NCBI RefSeq assembly: GCF_000293805.1
Contig: NZ_AMBZ01000003.1
Location: forward strand, 434,001 to 498,000
Direction of reading: 5' to 3'
DNA length: 64,000 nt
From: Paenibacillus alvei DSM 29
GTDB lineage: Bacteria > Bacillota > Bacilli > Paenibacillales > Paenibacillaceae
Shown here: positions 17,119 through 24,922 of the stretch, in pieces
How the letters are laid out: every line of letters starts with the position of its first letter
How positions within the stretch are numbered: the first letter of the stretch is position 1
Notes under the pieces: generated by a model
Databases searched by the model: none
Seen by the model: only the letters and a program-made list of their open reading frames with translations
Told to the model about the DNA's origin: nothing
Translations under genes and position numbers: made by a program

Positions 17119-18200
17119 AGCCGGGAATGACCTTTCTTCAATATGTGCGGGATCGAATTGTTATCATATGCACCTGCTTCGTTGCGATTGCGATTGCATT
17201 GCTCGTCGTTTGGCTTGACCTGAGTATTGGACAACGATTTGCTGCAAAGGAAAGCCTGATATACATTTTTGTGCTTGCTGCTTTCATTCTCATGGTTGGT
17301 CTTGTATATGATTATACGAACCAGCGGCGCTGGTATAAGGAAATGTACAATGCAGAGACCAATACGAGCGATAGTGATTTCACGCTTTGTCTGCAACATC
17401 CAAGCACGTTGGAGCAGAGACGAATGCATGCGTTGTTATCACGTCAATATCGCTCGTTTATGAACGAGCTTCTTACGATGCGGAACGAGCGGGAGAAGCA
17501 TGTTCATTTCACGAACCAATGGGTGCATCATATGAAGACTCCCGTGTCCGTCATTCATTTGCTTACGCAGCAGCCTGTGTATGAGCTCGATCAGTCTCAG
17601 GTAGAGACACTGCTGCGCAGTGTCAGCGAAGAGGCCGATCGTCTTACGAAAGGTTTGGACATGATGTTAAGCACAGCACGGCTGGACAAGTTCGAGCTGG
17701 ATCTTCATGTTAGTGGCTTGAATCTGAAGCAGGTTATTCGGCAGGTTGTGAATGAAAATAAGAAATCGTTGATAAAGCATAAAATTTTCCCGAAAATTGA
17801 ATCCGATGATGTGATCGTAGATAGTGATGAGAAATGGCTGAACTTTGTACTGACACAGCTCGTAACGAATTCGATTAAATACATGAGAGACAAAGAGGGC
17901 TCCAAATCACTGTCGTTCAAGGTGGAGCGGGAAGGGGAGTCGATACTCCTCCATGTTCAGGATGAAGGAATCGGGATAGCTCCTGAGGATTTGCCGCGTG
18001 TATTTGATGCATTCTTCACCGGTCAGAATGGACGCAAGGAAGGAGATGCAACAGGTATGGGGCTCTATTTGGTTAAACAAGTATGCGCGAAGCTCGGTCA
18101 TTCGATCCACATAACATCGAAGCTTCATGAAGGCACGACGGTAACGATCAAGTTCGGGACAAGAGCGATGCACCATCAGTTGCTTGAACGGTTGCATTGA
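17115..18200 (+). CDS. bceS: BceS-type intramembrane-sensing histidine kinase
   Basis: The 361-residue kinase has two close membrane helices (about residues 14-36 and 48-66) with almost no extracellular loop, which is typical of intramembrane-sensing kinases that read the state of a partner transporter. The phosphorylated His is in HHMKTP near residue 138. The ATPase domain follows, with NSIKY near residue 255, DEGIGIAPEDL and GMGLYLV. The start ATG overlaps the bceR stop (ATGA). In the known systems BceB, not BceS, binds the peptide-lipid complex and signals flux to the kinase. Confidence 0.9.
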   Translation: MKPGMTFLQYVRDRIVIICTCFVAIAIALLVVWLDLSIGQRFAAKESLIYIFVLAAFILMVGLVYDYTNQRRWYKEMYNAETNTSDSDFTLCLQHPSTLEQRRMHALLSRQYRSFMNELLTMRNEREKHVHFTNQWVHHMKTPVSVIHLLTQQPVYELDQSQVETLLRSVSEEADRLTKGLDMMLSTARLDKFELDLHVSGLNLKQVIRQVVNENKKSLIKHKIFPKIESDDVIVDSDEKWLNFVLTQLVTNSIKYMRDKEGSKSLSFKVEREGESILLHVQDEGIGIAPEDLPRVFDAFFTGQNGRKEGDATGMGLYLVKQVCAKLGHSIHITSKLHEGTTVTIKFGTRAMHHQLLERLH

Positions 18201-18241
18201 ATTCATGAATAAAAAACAACTAGTTCACAACCTCTTCTCTT

Positions 18242-18276
18242 AACAGCCCTTTTCCATTAGGAAGAGGGCTGTTGTT
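18242..18276 (+). terminator. Hairpin between bceS and bceA
   Basis: AACAGCCCT (18242..18250) pairs with AGGGCTGTT (18265..18273). The T-tract is broken. It separates the regulator operon from the separately induced transporter operon. Confidence 0.6.
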
Positions 18277-18297
18277 ATGGATTCGCCAGCACGAATG

Positions 18298-18311
18298 TGA
18301 CAACTTTGTAA
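18298..18311 (+). promoter_or_regulatory. BceR-type operator
   Basis: TGACA-ACTT-TGTAA fits the TNACA-N4-TGTAA core reported for BceR-like regulators (consensus recalled from memory). It lies about 75 bases upstream of the predicted bceA transcription start, a position expected for an activator. Confidence 0.65.
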
Positions 18312-18343
18312 GGTGAATTCTTGGAATGAAAGCCAATTCGATG

Positions 18344-18372
18344 TTGGCATGATGAAGAGAAAGGGTATACTG
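18344..18372 (+). promoter_or_regulatory. Sigma-A-type promoter of bceAB
   Basis: TTGGCA (18344..18349), 17 bases and TATACT (18367..18372) are each one base off consensus. The BceR operator lies upstream. Confidence 0.6.
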
Positions 18373-18424
18373 TGTGTATATTTATTTGGGTTTCGGATTG
18401 CAAGAAGGAAGGGGCTGGACACAT

Positions 18425-19204
18425 ATGCCTGTATTAGAAGCTAAGCAACTATCCAAAGTGTATGGAACAAGAGGGAACATGACCTATACGGCTCTTCAAG
18501 ATATAAATCTGACCATTGATGAAGGGGAATTTGTCGGCATAATGGGGCCTTCAGGCAGTGGAAAAACTACATTGCTTAATATATTAGCTACGATAGACAA
18601 GCAAACTTCTGGAGATGTATTTATTAACGGAACGGATCCTGCGAAGCTTAGCAATCGCAAGCTGGCCTATTTTCGCAGAAGAGAACTCGGTTATGTATTT
18701 CAAGATTTCAATTTGCTCGATACACTCAGCATTCGAGAAAATATTATATTGCCGCTTGCGCTTGACGGCATATCTGCTAGAGAGATTGAGCGCAGGCTGT
18801 TGGAAACAGCAAGCTGGCTTGGGATCGATCATATATTGGATAAGCGTACTTATGAAGTTTCGGGCGGTCAGAAGCAGCGTACGGCGATAGCGCGGGCAGT
18901 CATTCACCAACCTTCGCTGCTGCTTGCAGATGAACTGACAGGCAATCTGGATTCAAAGGCCGCGAAGGATGTTATGACTGCGCTTGAGGATTTGAACGAA
19001 AGAACGAATCGAACCATATTGATGGTAACGCATGATGCATTCGCCGCGAGCTATTGTAAGCGAATTTTGTTCATCAAGGACGGCAGATTGTTCTCCGAAC
19101 TGCGGCGCGGTGCGAATCGACAGATTTTCTTCCAACACATCTTAGACTCGCTAAGCTTGTTAGGAGGGAACTTCGATGACATTCCGACAGCTCGCTATAA
19201 GTAA
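18425..19204 (+). CDS. bceA: BceA-type ABC transporter ATP-binding protein
   Basis: The 259-residue ATPase powers the BceAB detoxification transporter. It shows Walker A GPSGSGKTT near residue 40, the signature VSGGQKQR near residue 143 and Walker B with LLLADELTGNLDS near residue 165. The ATG at 18425 follows AAGGAAGGGG (18405..18414). Its last 29 bases overlap the permease gene, so the two are translated together. In known systems the complex removes peptides from their lipid II-cycle targets. Confidence 0.92.
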   Translation: MPVLEAKQLSKVYGTRGNMTYTALQDINLTIDEGEFVGIMGPSGSGKTTLLNILATIDKQTSGDVFINGTDPAKLSNRKLAYFRRRELGYVFQDFNLLDTLSIRENIILPLALDGISAREIERRLLETASWLGIDHILDKRTYEVSGGQKQRTAIARAVIHQPSLLLADELTGNLDSKAAKDVMTALEDLNERTNRTILMVTHDAFAASYCKRILFIKDGRLFSELRRGANRQIFFQHILDSLSLLGGNFDDIPTARYK

Positions 19205-21137
19205 TATAAAGGGGAATTGGCATCGATACAGCGCCTATTTTTTAAGCAGTGTATTTGCTGTGATGATTTTCTATATGTATGCGGCATTTATCTATCATCC
19301 TGACGTTATCAATGGACATGTACCCGGAGGACACCAGGTTCGAAAAGTGATGATGATATGCGAGTATTTGATCATCATTTTCTCTTTTTTCTTCACCTTG
19401 TACTCCAGCTCCGCGTTCTTGAAATCAAGACAGCAGGAATTTGGGCTGCTTACGCTGTTCGGCATGACCAAGCCCCAACTGAGAAGACTCGTTTTTTATG
19501 AAAACATGATTATTTCCATATTGGCGATTGCAGTAGGAATGGGCATTGGCACTTTTATGACGAAGCTGTTTTTGATGGCTTTATCGCATATACTGGCCGT
19601 TGATGCACCGATTTCCTTTTACATTGTTCCGAAAGCAATCCTATTGACGTCAGCAGGGTATCTGCTTTTGTTTACTTGCATTACGGTGTTTTCGTTGCGG
19701 AAGGTAGGGCGCAGCCAAATTGTTGAGCTGATACGGGCGCATAGAGAACCTAAATCACCGCCTAAATTCTCATGGGTACTCGTGGCCCTGTCTGTCTTTT
19801 CTTTAACACTGGGATACAGCTTGGCCTATGTGACGAATGTGCGGTTGTTTGAGGCTACCGCTCTGCCGATATTGGGATTTACGGTGCTCGGGACGTACCT
19901 CTTTTATACGCAATTCAGTGTGGGGCTTATCCGTATTTTGCAAAAAAATAAACGCGTGTATTACCGCAGAACCAATTTGCTGAATATTTCACAGGCAGCT
20001 TTCAAATTGAAGGACAATGCTCGTGTGCTGTTCAATGTGTCGATTTTGTGTGCTGTGGTATTGACTGCTACCGCGAGCTTTTACGCGTTCGACCAGACGA
20101 CGAGAAAGCAGCAGCTCTTAGAAATGCCGCAAAGCTATGTTATTACTTGGACCAAGGATAAGCCTCAACCGATAAAACCCGAAGTGATTAAATCTTGGGC
20201 GCAAAGTACCGATAACAAGGTAGAGCAAGAAGTTGCCTTCAGGTTTGTGGACGTGTTTTATTCACAAGCAAACATCAGCGAAAATTCTGCGGCGATGTTG
20301 AGTGTGTCGGAATATAACCGCATTATTGCAATGGATGAAGGACAACCGCTTACGTTAGCCCGCGATGAGATGACTCTCGTTACGCGTATGCCTCTGGTGG
20401 AGTCTGGGGAGAATGACAGGCAGCAATATTATGGCCATCCTGGTTCCATTACGGTAAATGTTCGCGACACCAGCATTCAGGCGTCCGGCCATATTCATAA
20501 ATTGATGACAAGAAACGTCCTGAATTCAGGTACAGGTGTTTACAATGTACTTGTTGTAAGCGACGAGCTGTTTGAACAACTATTCAAGAAAGCGCCGGCG
20601 GAGAAGGCAAGATATGGACATGCATTCAATTGGGCGGATTGGGAATATTCCTTGGCGTTAGACAAGAAGATTAGGGAGCATCTGTCGTTTAACGAGGATG
20701 AACAAGACAGCATAAGAATTTCAAGCCGAGTGTATGATTGGAGCAGTTCGATGCAAGTATCTGCGCTTGGCATGTTCATAGGGTTGTTCATTTGTTTATT
20801 GTTCTTTATAGCGAGCGGCAGTGTCATCTATTTCAAATTGTTTACTGAATTACAGGATGACCAGGCCTATTTCAGGGGGCTAACACGCATCGGCTTATCC
20901 ATTGTTGAAATTCGGCGTGTTGTCACGTTTCAAGTTGGTCTTATTTTTTTCGCACCCTGCATTGTTGGAAGCGCCCATACGCTGTTCGCCTTGAAGACCC
21001 TTAGCAATCTCGTGTACTCGAATATGATGGGATATGCATTGACGGTAGTGAGCATGTTCGTGGTAATGCAGGCTTTATTCTTCTTGGCTGCACGAAAAAC
21101 CTATATGAGGAAAATATTAGAGGAAGTAATTGTATAA
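19176..21137 (+). CDS. bceB: BceB-type ABC transporter permease
   Basis: The 653-residue FtsX-family permease has about ten membrane helices: one at residues 18-38, a group from about 55 to 290, and three near the C-terminus (about 530-640). A large extracellular domain lies at about residues 310-520. This layout is specific to BceB-type peptide-detoxifying transporters, and the large loop is the usual peptide-recognition region. The ATG at 19176 follows AGGAGGG at 19161..19167 inside bceA. It is both the resistance pump and the likely signal source for BceS. Confidence 0.92.
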   Translation: MTFRQLAISNIKGNWHRYSAYFLSSVFAVMIFYMYAAFIYHPDVINGHVPGGHQVRKVMMICEYLIIIFSFFFTLYSSSAFLKSRQQEFGLLTLFGMTKPQLRRLVFYENMIISILAIAVGMGIGTFMTKLFLMALSHILAVDAPISFYIVPKAILLTSAGYLLLFTCITVFSLRKVGRSQIVELIRAHREPKSPPKFSWVLVALSVFSLTLGYSLAYVTNVRLFEATALPILGFTVLGTYLFYTQFSVGLIRILQKNKRVYYRRTNLLNISQAAFKLKDNARVLFNVSILCAVVLTATASFYAFDQTTRKQQLLEMPQSYVITWTKDKPQPIKPEVIKSWAQSTDNKVEQEVAFRFVDVFYSQANISENSAAMLSVSEYNRIIAMDEGQPLTLARDEMTLVTRMPLVESGENDRQQYYGHPGSITVNVRDTSIQASGHIHKLMTRNVLNSGTGVYNVLVVSDELFEQLFKKAPAEKARYGHAFNWADWEYSLALDKKIREHLSFNEDEQDSIRISSRVYDWSSSMQVSALGMFIGLFICLLFFIASGSVIYFKLFTELQDDQAYFRGLTRIGLSIVEIRRVVTFQVGLIFFAPCIVGSAHTLFALKTLSNLVYSNMMGYALTVVSMFVVMQALFFLAARKTYMRKILEEVIV

Positions 21138-21290
21138 ATAAGGGATCTTTCTCATGTTCATGTCGAACAACGGGTAATCAAACCAATTTTATTACGGGAT
21201 TGATACGATTTCTTGCTCATCTTATTGCATAATAGACTAATAAACTTGTATGCTTATAGGTAAGAGAAGGCAAGAAAGTGAGTTGACGTA

Positions 21291-22031
21291 ATGAAGAGTC
21301 GATGGATACACATCCGTAAATACGCCGAACACTCCGTAGTTCTTGTTGTATTGATGTTGTTGATAGGTATCATTACTGCGTGCTCCAAGACTCCTGTGCA
21401 GGAGCAGCATGTGGAAGAGCAATCCAGCCCGGCTTCGAAGGTGACTGTTACTATCGAGGGCGGTTCCTATATACCGAACTTGTCAGAACATATTGGGATT
21501 GATTGGAACTCAGGCATGACTGTAACAGATTCATTAAAGCAGACCGGAATCGTGAAGATTTCAGAAGAAGATGGAATGATACAGTCAGTTGGAGAAGTTG
21601 CCCTTGATGCGAAGATGGGGTGGGGCATCTTGTTGAATGATGAAGAGCTAAGGCAGCCTAAGGCTATGAATAAGATCGTCGGCCCTGACGATACCATTGT
21701 CGTATATGTGAAGCGATTGGATGTCAAGACGAATTCACTTCCTATAGCGGGATTGACATTGAGCATTGATGGCGGTAAGACAATTCCAGAAATGACGAAT
21801 ACGTATGTGGTCAGCTGGAAAGAGAACATGAACGTGAACGATTTGATTGATGAATTTGCACAAATTTCCTTGTCAGACGACGGCGAGCAAGTGCTTCACA
21901 TTGGTCAGCGAAAAATGGAAAACACCATTGAATTTTCGCTGAAGGTCAACGGGAAAAAGATGTCGGTAAGCGAAGGCCGGAAGCTTGCACTGAAGCCTGA
22001 TGACCAGATTGAGTTTATTATTACCCCATGA
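21291..22031 (+). CDS. Lipoprotein with two DUF4430-like repeats
   Basis: The 246-residue protein starts with a signal peptide ending in a lipobox (GIITACS, Cys near residue 31), so it is probably lipid-anchored outside the cell. Two related segments follow: one with GMTVTDSLKQ...GWGILLNDEEL...VGPDDTIVVYVK, and one with NMNVNDLIDE...FSLKVNGKKM...LKPDDQIEFII. Both resemble DUF4430/transcobalamin-like small domains. It lies 150 bases after bceB with its own terminator. A link to the Bce system is possible by position only. Confidence 0.75.
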   Translation: MKSRWIHIRKYAEHSVVLVVLMLLIGIITACSKTPVQEQHVEEQSSPASKVTVTIEGGSYIPNLSEHIGIDWNSGMTVTDSLKQTGIVKISEEDGMIQSVGEVALDAKMGWGILLNDEELRQPKAMNKIVGPDDTIVVYVKRLDVKTNSLPIAGLTLSIDGGKTIPEMTNTYVVSWKENMNVNDLIDEFAQISLSDDGEQVLHIGQRKMENTIEFSLKVNGKKMSVSEGRKLALKPDDQIEFIITP

Positions 22032-22046
22032 ACGAGTGACAGCTAT

Positions 22047-22097
22047 AGCTCTCAACGGGAAACGTGGCATGCGTTTCGGACGTTGGGGGCTTTTTTT
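22047..22097 (+). terminator. Intrinsic terminator
   Basis: AGCTCTCAACG (from 22047) pairs with CGTTGGGGGCT (to 22091), with a GGAAACG/CGTTTC inner stem, followed by seven T. Confidence 0.8.
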
Positions 22098-22295
22098 GAT
22101 GACAGAGACTAGGCTTAAATAATGAACCTCATTTATAAAAAATTCCCCTCGTTTATTCGATTTCCCCGTAAATTTCTTATGTCTATGTTTTTTTATTGCT
22201 GTTCACAAGATGTTTCTGGTTTACTAGGAATTAGATATTTCTGCTAGCATAATTGGGTTCTTCATCAAAGATCAGACATGGGAGGATAAGTGAAA

Positions 22296-23705
22296 ATGAG
22301 TGATACCATTCAACATGATGAACAACAACGCCAAGATGAACAAATTGTTCAGCAAGGGGTGCACAATTTCAGTGCAGAAGAAGAATGGGTGAAGCCTGAT
22401 CGGCCAATCTTGCTCGAGCAGTTGGAATGGTTCAAGGATCAGAAGCTCGGCTTAATGATGCATTGGGGCACTTATTCCCAGCTCGGTATCGTGGAATCGT
22501 GGGCGCTTAGTGATGTCGATGAAGAGTGGTCGCGTGATAGTGTGGATTGGGATTATGATGCTGAGGAGCTGAAGCAGCAATATTTTGATTTGAACAAAAC
22601 GTTTAATCCACTTCGCTTCGAGCCAGAACGTTGGGCGAACTTAGCTGCGGAAGGCGGCTTCAAATATTTGATTTTTACGACCAAGCATCATGATGGATTT
22701 TGCATGTGGGATACGAAAACGACAGATTATAAAATTACGGGTGCCCAAACACCATTCCATACCCATAAGTATGCGGATGTGTGCAAGCATTTATTCAATG
22801 CGTTCCGAGACAAAGGCATGGCCATCGCAGCGTATTTCTCCAAGGCTGATTGGCATACGCCAACGTATTGGGCGTCAGGGATGGAGAGAAGCAATCCGAC
22901 ATGGCGGGGCCCGTCTTATAATCCGCAGGATTATCCTGAATTATGGGAGCAATTCGTCCAATTTACTCATGAACAGATAATAGAGCTGTTGACGGACTAC
23001 GGCCGTATCGATGTGTTGTGGCTGGATGCGGGCTGGGTATGCAAGGAAAGCCGCGTATCACAGGATATTCGTCTGGGAGAAGTGGTAGAGAGGGCGAGAG
23101 AGAAGCAGCCATGGCTGCTGTCTGCCGACCGCACGGTTGGCGGGCCGTATGAGAACATTATAACTCCGGAACAAACAATTCCAAATGAGGCAATGAATGT
23201 GCCTTGGGAAAGCTGTATTACGATGGGGACATCCTTCTCATTCCGATATGAGGACAAGTATAAGTCAACTCGGCAGCTTGTGCACATTCTCATGGAGGTG
23301 GTTGCTAAGGGAGGGAACCTAGCCCTTAATGTGGGGCCGCAGCCTGACGGCCGCATCCCAGAGGGGGCGATTGTACGGATTAAGGAACTCGGTGCATGGA
23401 TGGAGACCTATGGGGAAGCTGTTTATGGAACCCGTATTTGTGCTCCTTATTTTACTCAGCGCTGTGCCTTTACTCGTAAGGAAGACACAGTATATTGTAC
23501 GTACTTATATCCGTCTGAGGAATCGGAAGTTACCGATCACATATTTATTCCTTATCTAGAAAAGGTGACGAACATCCAATTGGTCGGTACAGATCAGAAC
23601 GTAGCATTCCATTCAGACGAAGCAGGTTTGCACGTAAAGCTGCCAACGAGTGAAGTTGGGGGCAATGCCCCGATCGCACATGTATTCCGGATGACAGCCT
23701 TTTAA
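22296..23705 (+). CDS. Alpha-L-fucosidase, GH29 family
   Basis: The 469-residue protein matches GH29 alpha-L-fucosidases, which release L-fucose with retention. The family segments are clear: WFKDQKLGLMMHWG near residue 45, FTTKHHDGFCMWDTKTT near residue 128 and the nucleophile-bearing VLWLDAGW near residue 240. There is no signal peptide, so it is intracellular and acts on imported fucosylated oligosaccharides. The ATG at 22296 is ten bases from GGAGG (22281..22285); a GTG at 22290 is an alternative. It is monocistronic, with no fucose pathway genes nearby. Confidence 0.9.
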   Translation: MSDTIQHDEQQRQDEQIVQQGVHNFSAEEEWVKPDRPILLEQLEWFKDQKLGLMMHWGTYSQLGIVESWALSDVDEEWSRDSVDWDYDAEELKQQYFDLNKTFNPLRFEPERWANLAAEGGFKYLIFTTKHHDGFCMWDTKTTDYKITGAQTPFHTHKYADVCKHLFNAFRDKGMAIAAYFSKADWHTPTYWASGMERSNPTWRGPSYNPQDYPELWEQFVQFTHEQIIELLTDYGRIDVLWLDAGWVCKESRVSQDIRLGEVVERAREKQPWLLSADRTVGGPYENIITPEQTIPNEAMNVPWESCITMGTSFSFRYEDKYKSTRQLVHILMEVVAKGGNLALNVGPQPDGRIPEGAIVRIKELGAWMETYGEAVYGTRICAPYFTQRCAFTRKEDTVYCTYLYPSEESEVTDHIFIPYLEKVTNIQLVGTDQNVAFHSDEAGLHVKLPTSEVGGNAPIAHVFRMTAF

Positions 23706-23760
23706 GCGCTATAGAGAGCACATTATTTGCAGTGCTAAATATAGATGCATAACATAATGA

Positions 23761-23797
23761 TTGCCCTCATGTCATATACGTGCATGAGGGCAATTTG
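23761..23797. terminator. Bidirectional terminator fucosidase/fnr
   Basis: TTGCCCTCATG (23761..23771) pairs perfectly with CATGAGGGCAA (23783..23793) between two convergent genes. Confidence 0.85.
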
Positions 23798-23799
23798 AT

Positions 23800-24518
23800 T
23801 TAGATGCGGCAAATCTCATTCGGGCACATTTCGCAATGACATACTTCCCGCAAATGTTCCAATTCCCGAATAACAATCATGCCATTCTCATATTCAATGA
23901 CATCGCGCTTGCGGAGATCGCTCAACATACGATTCACACTTTCGCGTGTCGCGCCGATCATGTTCGATAAATCTGTATGTGTGATTTTTTGTTGATAAGA
24001 ATCCCGCCATCCTCTAGCTCCTCGCCATACGTGTTCGATAATCTTATCAGTGTGGAGCACAGCGCGCCAGGCTTGCCGTACATCATCAAGTCCCGGAACT
24101 TTGTCTGTGTAAGGCGGTGATGAATACCCATCCACTTCATAAAGTCAATGGAGAAATCGCAGTGCTGGCAGATGAGTATTTCGATATCTTTTTGCTCGAT
24201 TAGTAATACTTCAGCTTCTTCGATAACTTCAGCGGTGAAGGTATGCTTCGTGCTATGGAATGGGTCAACTTGGCCAACCAAATCTCCAGCTTGATACATG
24301 TACAGAATGAGCTCTTTTCCTTCATCTGTGGATTTCGTGATTTTTACACGGCCGCTTTTCAGAAGGAATAGCTTATCAGATAGGTCTCCCTCCCAGAACA
24401 AATGAGAACTATCCGGATAGGTACGTTCTTTACCAATACTTATTAATCGTTCTACATTCTGTTCTGAGAAACAAGAGGTATTGCATGGCTCTCCAAATTG
24501 TTCGATGATGTTAGTCAC
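23800..24518 (-). pseudogene. fnr: Fnr, anaerobic regulator (Crp/Fnr family), frameshifted
   Basis: Two frames, 24518..about 23958 and 24135..23800, form one Crp/Fnr protein of about 239 residues if one A is added to the coding A6 run at 23995..24000. The first part is the cyclic-nucleotide-like sensor domain; the second is the winged helix with IGATRESVNRMLSDL. The C-terminus ends in CEMCPNEIC, the C-x2-C-x4-C pattern of Bacillus-type Fnr, which holds a [4Fe-4S] cluster sensing oxygen. The start is GTG at 24518 behind GGAGGGG. It is divergent from adhE-pflBA, whose promoters carry FNR boxes. As read, the product lacks its DNA-binding domain and cluster. Confidence 0.88.
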
Positions 24519-24680
24519 CCTGTTCCCCTCCAATTTACATATTTCAAATTTTAGTAATTTTGACCCAAGGAATTCCATGTGACAAGTTTCACTATATGAA
24601 TACGTATTACTATCATGGATGTTCCGCAAGCAGTTGTCAATTTATTTACGATTAAAATTAGTTACAGTTTGGTTAAATTG

Positions 24681-24696
24681 AGTGATTAATATCACG
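24681..24696. promoter_or_regulatory. Imperfect FNR box, fnr side of the divergent region
   Basis: AGTGA-TTAATA-TCACG matches TGTGA-N6-TCACA in eight of ten positions. A minus-strand TTTAAT (24651..24656) lies about 32 bases away, so it could mediate autoregulation of fnr. Confidence 0.45.
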
Positions 24697-24740
24697 CTGG
24701 ACCAAAGAAAAATAAAATATTGATCAGATTAGTGAGATAA

Positions 24741-24756
24741 TGTGAAAAATATCACA
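24741..24756 (+). promoter_or_regulatory. FNR box of the adhE promoter
   Basis: A perfect TGTGA-AAAATA-TCACA site. Its centre lies 30.5 bases before a TACAAT -10 box (24779..24784), so it sits near -42, the classic class II activator position. Confidence 0.85.
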
Positions 24757-24789
24757 TACTAAACCCTGTTCAGGTGGGTACAATGAGAG

Positions 24790-24805
24790 TGTGAAATGAT
24801 TCACA
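24790..24805. promoter_or_regulatory. Second perfect FNR box over the adhE start site
   Basis: TGTGA-AATGAT-TCACA is also perfect but lies at about +1 to +15 of the predicted adhE transcript. It could repress or limit the promoter. Confidence 0.6.
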
Positions 24806-24922
24806 AGCAATTGTATCCATTACGAACCTCAGATAAGGACCGTAACAGAACCGTATACAGACCAAATAAAAGACCTTTCCTTAGGTTCATCGGCATGGAA
24901 TCAATGAATGGAGGCGGAGAGA

